Source: Planktotalea sp.
GTDB lineage: Bacteria; Pseudomonadota; Alphaproteobacteria; Rhodobacterales; Rhodobacteraceae
NCBI GenBank assembly: GCA_024645145.1
Contig: JAHEGL010000109.1
Location: 1-7,757, forward strand
Length of the DNA stretch: 7,757 nt
Reading direction: 5' to 3'
A program made the position numbers and the translations under genes. The notes under the pieces were generated by a model that ran no database searches, was not told where the DNA came from, and saw nothing but the letters and a program-made list of their open reading frames with translations. Positions within the stretch are counted from its first letter, which is position 1. The number at the start of each line of letters is the position of its first letter. This document shows, piece after piece, positions 5,380 through 7,757 of this stretch.

Positions 5380-7122
5380 TTAGTCCTCCTCGAAAGGGTC
5401 CCATTCATCCTCGACCTCAGGCAAGGCTTCGACCATTGCTTCTTGCGCGATTTCAGCGGGTGTTTTGATGTCGATGATCTTTGCACTTGGGAATGCTTCG
5501 AAGACAGCTTGCAGCAGCGGATGCGATGCGGCTTCAGCTTTGATCGCTATGTCTGCCGCATCGCGCTTTTCAGCAATGCTTTCTTTGCCGCCCTCATTTA
5601 CGAGCGTAACGGCCCAACGATTTCCAGTCCAAAGCTGGAGCTTCTGACCCAAGCGCTGAGCCAGATCAGCAGGTGCTTTGGGGTGTGGCTCAAATTCTAT
5701 TCGACCCGGTTGATAGTTGGCTAAGCGTACTCCGCCTTCAACTTCCACCAAGAGTTTTACGTCGCGGTTGGCACGGATCAATTCGACAACATGATCAAAC
5801 GTTGGAAAGCGTTGCAAAGCGTCTGCATCAAGTTGTTGGGCCGTAGCTGCCCCGCCCGCAGAGCCACCAGACGTTGCCATGCGAGACTGTGCATTCGCGA
5901 CAGAGGTGGCACCCGCGCTCATCCCGCCGCCCCCTCCACCAGAGGGGGGTGGGGGTGGAGTATCTTGCAGCTTTCGGATCAGCTCTTCCGGACTGGGGAG
6001 TTCGGCGACATGCGTTAGGCGAATGATCGCCATTTCTGCGGCCATCATTGAGTTGGGCGCACTGGCAACTTCGTCGAGCGCTTTCAGCAGCATTTGCCAC
6101 ATTCGGGTCATCGCGCGCATAGGCAGGTCATTTGCCATTTCTAGGCCGCGCGCGCGCTCATCGGGAGAAACGGTTGGATCATCAGCCGCATCCGGGGTGA
6201 TTTTAACGACAGAAATCCAATGGGTGATTTCAGCGAGATCGCGCAACACAGCCATCGGGTCGGCGCCTGCTGCATATTGCGCGCCAAGTTCGGTCAAGGC
6301 GGCCGCTGCATCGCCGCGCATAATCATCTGATAGAGGTCGAGCACACGGCCGCGATCTGCGAGACCCAGCATCGCGCGGACTTGTTCAACCGTGGTTTCA
6401 CCAGCACCGTGAGAGATGGCTTGGTCTAGCAACGAGGTTGCATCACGCGCAGAGCCTTCAGCGGCACGTGTGATAAGCGCCAATGCGTCCTCTGCAATTT
6501 CAGCATTCTCGCCAGCGGTGATGCGCTTGAGCATGCCGATCATATCTTCTGGCTCAATGCGGCGCAGATCGAAACGTTGGCAGCGAGAAAGAACTGTGAC
6601 AGGCACTTTGCGAATCTCGGTGGTTGCGAAGATAAATTTGACGTGTGCGGGCGGTTCTTCCAGCGTCTTCAACAAAGCGTTGAAGGCAGAGGTGGAGAGC
6701 ATGTGCACTTCGTCGATGATGTAAATCTTGTAGCGCGCGGAGGCGGCGCGGTAGTGTACGCTTTCGATAATTTCGCGGATATCGCCGACGCCCGTGCGCG
6801 AAGCGGCGTCCATTTCCATGACGTCCACGTGACGCCCTTCCATGATCGCCACGCAGTTTTCACACACACCACAAGGTTCAGTCGTCGGGCCGCCGTTGCC
6901 GTTCGCGCCAATACAGTTGATCCCTTTGGCAATGATCCGTGCAGTCGTGGTTTTGCCGGTGCCGCGAATACCGGTCATCACAAAAGCCTGTGCGATCCGG
7001 TCGGCTTCGAACGCATTTTTGAGCGTTCGCACCATCGCTTCTTGCCCAACAAGATCGGCAAAGGTTTCAGGGCGATATTTCCGCGCGAGAACTCTGTATT
7101 CGGTGGTTGGCGCGTCGCTCAT
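5380..7122 (-). CDS. dnaX: DNA polymerase III subunit gamma/tau
   Basis: The clamp-loader ATPase of the replicative polymerase loads the beta clamp and, as tau, ties the polymerase to the DnaB helicase. The protein has 580 residues. Visible features are the N-terminal YRVLARKYRPETFADLVGQE, Walker A GIRGTGKTTT (about residues 51-60), and zinc-module cysteines at 70, 84, 87 and 90 (PCGVCENC). Walker B/DExx is IIDEVHML (135-142), and sensor 1 and the arginine finger appear as FATTEIRKVPVTVLSRCQRF. Domains II-III reach about residue 375. Pro389-393 and Gly395-400 form a hinge, followed by a tau-specific tail ending in an acidic DEWDPFEED. The ATG at 7122 has only a weak GGGA ribosome site. It is the first gene of the minus-strand cluster with two membrane genes, ybaB and recR. 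The hinge is encoded by a C-tract and hairpin that could generate a short gamma form. Confidence 0.97.
   Translation of the reverse strand: MSDAPTTEYRVLARKYRPETFADLVGQEAMVRTLKNAFEADRIAQAFVMTGIRGTGKTTTARIIAKGINCIGANGNGGPTTEPCGVCENCVAIMEGRHVDVMEMDAASRTGVGDIREIIESVHYRAASARYKIYIIDEVHMLSTSAFNALLKTLEEPPAHVKFIFATTEIRKVPVTVLSRCQRFDLRRIEPEDMIGMLKRITAGENAEIAEDALALITRAAEGSARDATSLLDQAISHGAGETTVEQVRAMLGLADRGRVLDLYQMIMRGDAAAALTELGAQYAAGADPMAVLRDLAEITHWISVVKITPDAADDPTVSPDERARGLEMANDLPMRAMTRMWQMLLKALDEVASAPNSMMAAEMAIIRLTHVAELPSPEELIRKLQDTPPPPPSGGGGGGMSAGATSVANAQSRMATSGGSAGGAATAQQLDADALQRFPTFDHVVELIRANRDVKLLVEVEGGVRLANYQPGRIEFEPHPKAPADLAQRLGQKLQLWTGNRWAVTLVNEGGKESIAEKRDAADIAIKAEAASHPLLQAVFEAFPSAKIIDIKTPAEIAQEAMVEALPEVEDEWDPFEED
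5385..5391 (-). promoter_or_regulatory. strong Shine-Dalgarno inside the dnaX 3' end
   Basis: GAGGAGG, formed by the two Glu codons before the final Asp codon of dnaX, is a near-perfect anti-16S match. It stands eight bases before CTG at 5376, after crossing the dnaX TAA. The spacing is ideal for that CTG and far too long for the GTG at 5292. It therefore decides the start of the downstream membrane-protein gene and suggests termination-reinitiation coupling to dnaX. Confidence 0.6.
5930..5948 (-). other. GC hairpin and C-tract at the dnaX hinge
   Basis: On the dnaX mRNA strand the hinge codons give a stretch of CCACCCCCACCCCCC followed by TCTGGTGGAGGGGG. CCCCCTC (5948-5942) pairs perfectly with GAGGGGG (5936-5930) across a 5-base loop, an all-but-one G-C stem. 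It could pause ribosomes or polymerase next to a slippery homopolymer. Loss of one C would lead to TGA at 5921-5919, giving a product of about 400 residues. A -1 shift would stop at 5828. The alternative is simply codons for a Pro/Gly linker. Confidence 0.35.
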
Positions 7123-7368
7123 ATCAATTCCCGGATTCGTGTGCTGGATGATCCTAATCCGCGTCGCTTGCGGGGTCTAGAGGAAGCAGAGGAACATGCC
7201 TTTACCAACTGTCGCTACCGACATTGCGCTTTTTAGCGAGAAACAAGTTGTCTTCGGCGCATTGGGTGCGGGTTTTGCTGTCGCTTGCATTTTTGCTCAA
7301 GTTCATGCGCATACTATCACTTAAGATAGCGATAAAGAAAAACGCTGTTGTGGTTCAGGAGAATACAC
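7123..7368. promoter_or_regulatory. divergent intergenic region between dnaX and the metallopeptidase gene
   Basis: These 246 bases must hold the promoters of both genes, but I cannot place them with certainty. On the plus strand TACTAT (7312-7317) is a fair -10 box, about 50 bases before the ATG at 7369, but the upstream TTGCAT and TTGCTC boxes are at poor spacing (21 and 13 bases). A 5-bp inverted repeat CTATC / GATAG (7314-7318 with 7325-7329) overlaps that box and could be an operator. Two more small hairpins, TGTCG / CGACA and CGCT / AGCG, lie between about 7209 and 7238. No RNA gene is evident. Confidence 0.3.
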
Positions 7369-7757
7369 ATGCGGTTACGCGGGATCCGTGGAAGTCAAAA
7401 TGTCGAATATCGTCGCCGTCAAAGCGGCGCGCGCGGCGGCAAAGCAGCGCCGATTGGTGGCGTCGGCTTGTTGGTGATCTTAGCGCTAGGCTATTTCGCT
7501 GGAATCGATGTGACGCCTTTGTTGCAGCAGGGTGGTGTGCCACATCAGAGCCAGCCGCGGCAGGTGACCGCGCAAGAGGAACGCGCGGCGGAATTCTCAT
7601 TACAGGTTCTTGCAACGACAGAGCAGGTTTGGGCGCAAATTTTCCCTCAGCAAGCGGGGCGTGAATATAATCCGCCGACGCTGGTGCTTTATGCAGATGT
7701 GACGCAAAGCCCATGTGGCGGTGCCTCGGGTGCGACGGGTCCGTTTTATTGCCCTGC
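7369..7757 (+). CDS. neutral zinc metallopeptidase, YpfJ family (3' end missing)
   Basis: This is the N-terminal 129 residues of a membrane-anchored protein of the YpfJ-type Zn_peptidase family, usually about 280-300 residues. The start MRLRGIRGSQNVEYRRRQSG is the family's typical basic leader (compare E. coli YpfJ, from memory). A single transmembrane helix follows at about residues 29-44 (IGGVGLLVILALGYFAGI), then a low-complexity linker. Conserved blocks follow: LATTEQVWAQIF, YNPPTLVLYADV, then SPCGGASGATGPFYCPA at the window edge. The HExxH zinc site expected further on is outside the window, so catalytic competence cannot be judged. The ATG at 7369 has AGGAG (7357-7361) seven bases upstream. 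The frame is open to base 757 of the last kilobase with no stop. The gene is divergent from dnaX. The natural substrate of this family is not established. Confidence 0.9.
   Translation, partial: MRLRGIRGSQNVEYRRRQSGARGGKAAPIGGVGLLVILALGYFAGIDVTPLLQQGGVPHQSQPRQVTAQEERAAEFSLQVLATTEQVWAQIFPQQAGREYNPPTLVLYADVTQSPCGGASGATGPFYCP

Noticed and set aside
5828..6100. 90-codon minus-strand frame inside dnaX as a separate gene
   Set aside because: It is the -1 frame of dnaX with no ribosome site. It matters only as the possible tail of a frameshift product.
7171..7200. Possible 4.5S (SRP) RNA on the plus strand, because of GGTC followed by GGAAGCAG near dnaX
   Set aside because: The canonical GGTC-CGGAAG-GAAGCAG tip is not complete: one base and the GGAA tetraloop are missing. 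The flanks do not pair into the expected long hairpin, and the strand is opposite to dnaX.
6577..7236. 219-codon plus-strand open frame across dnaX
   Set aside because: It lies antisense to the conserved ATPase domain of dnaX, has no ribosome site and encodes a His/Arg/Phe-rich sequence typical of a shadow frame.
7355..7714. 119-codon minus-strand open frame at the right end
   Set aside because: It overlaps the metallopeptidase gene, whose plus-strand frame has a good ribosome site and conserved family blocks.

Overview
The window looks like a chromosomal segment of an alphaproteobacterium of the Roseobacter group (Rhodobacteraceae). This rests on the DUF1013/TrcR-type regulator, the style of the RNase T2 and zinc alcohol dehydrogenase proteins, and a moderate G+C content. 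No genus can be named. Most of it is housekeeping DNA. I see no insertion sequence, phage gene, tRNA, rRNA or CRISPR array.

Left part (1-2255): the 3' two thirds of a PIG3-like quinone oxidoreductase gene (+) faces a decayed RNase T2 gene (-). That pseudogene has lost its signal-peptide frame, appears to lack an internal block before the first catalytic motif, and carries an in-frame TGA, yet keeps a recognisable promoter and ribosome binding site. Divergent from it is trcR (+), preceded by two back-to-back perfect hairpins and closed by a clear rho-independent terminator.

Middle and right part (2281-7122, all on -): read in transcription order this is dnaX, two small tandem three-helix membrane proteins, ybaB, recR, a zinc-dependent alcohol dehydrogenase and a small unknown protein. 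dnaX-ybaB-recR is the widely conserved replication/repair cluster. The two membrane genes inserted in it are paralogues of each other. They share an N-terminal Cys-x4-Pro-x-Trp-Asp-Gly-x-Pro-Val-Ser motif and a second Gly-Cys-(Ile/Leu)-Gly motif. Comparing them shows that the first gene must start upstream of its obvious GTG, most likely at a CTG served by a strong Shine-Dalgarno located in the last codons of dnaX.

Right end (7123-7757): a 246-base divergent intergenic region, then the 5' part of a YpfJ-type neutral zinc metallopeptidase gene (+), cut by the window edge.

The most interesting items are the undescribed membrane pair and its hidden start, a C-tract plus strong hairpin in dnaX at the place where a short gamma product would end, and the three-lesion RNase T2 pseudogene. 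None amounts to a proven new system.
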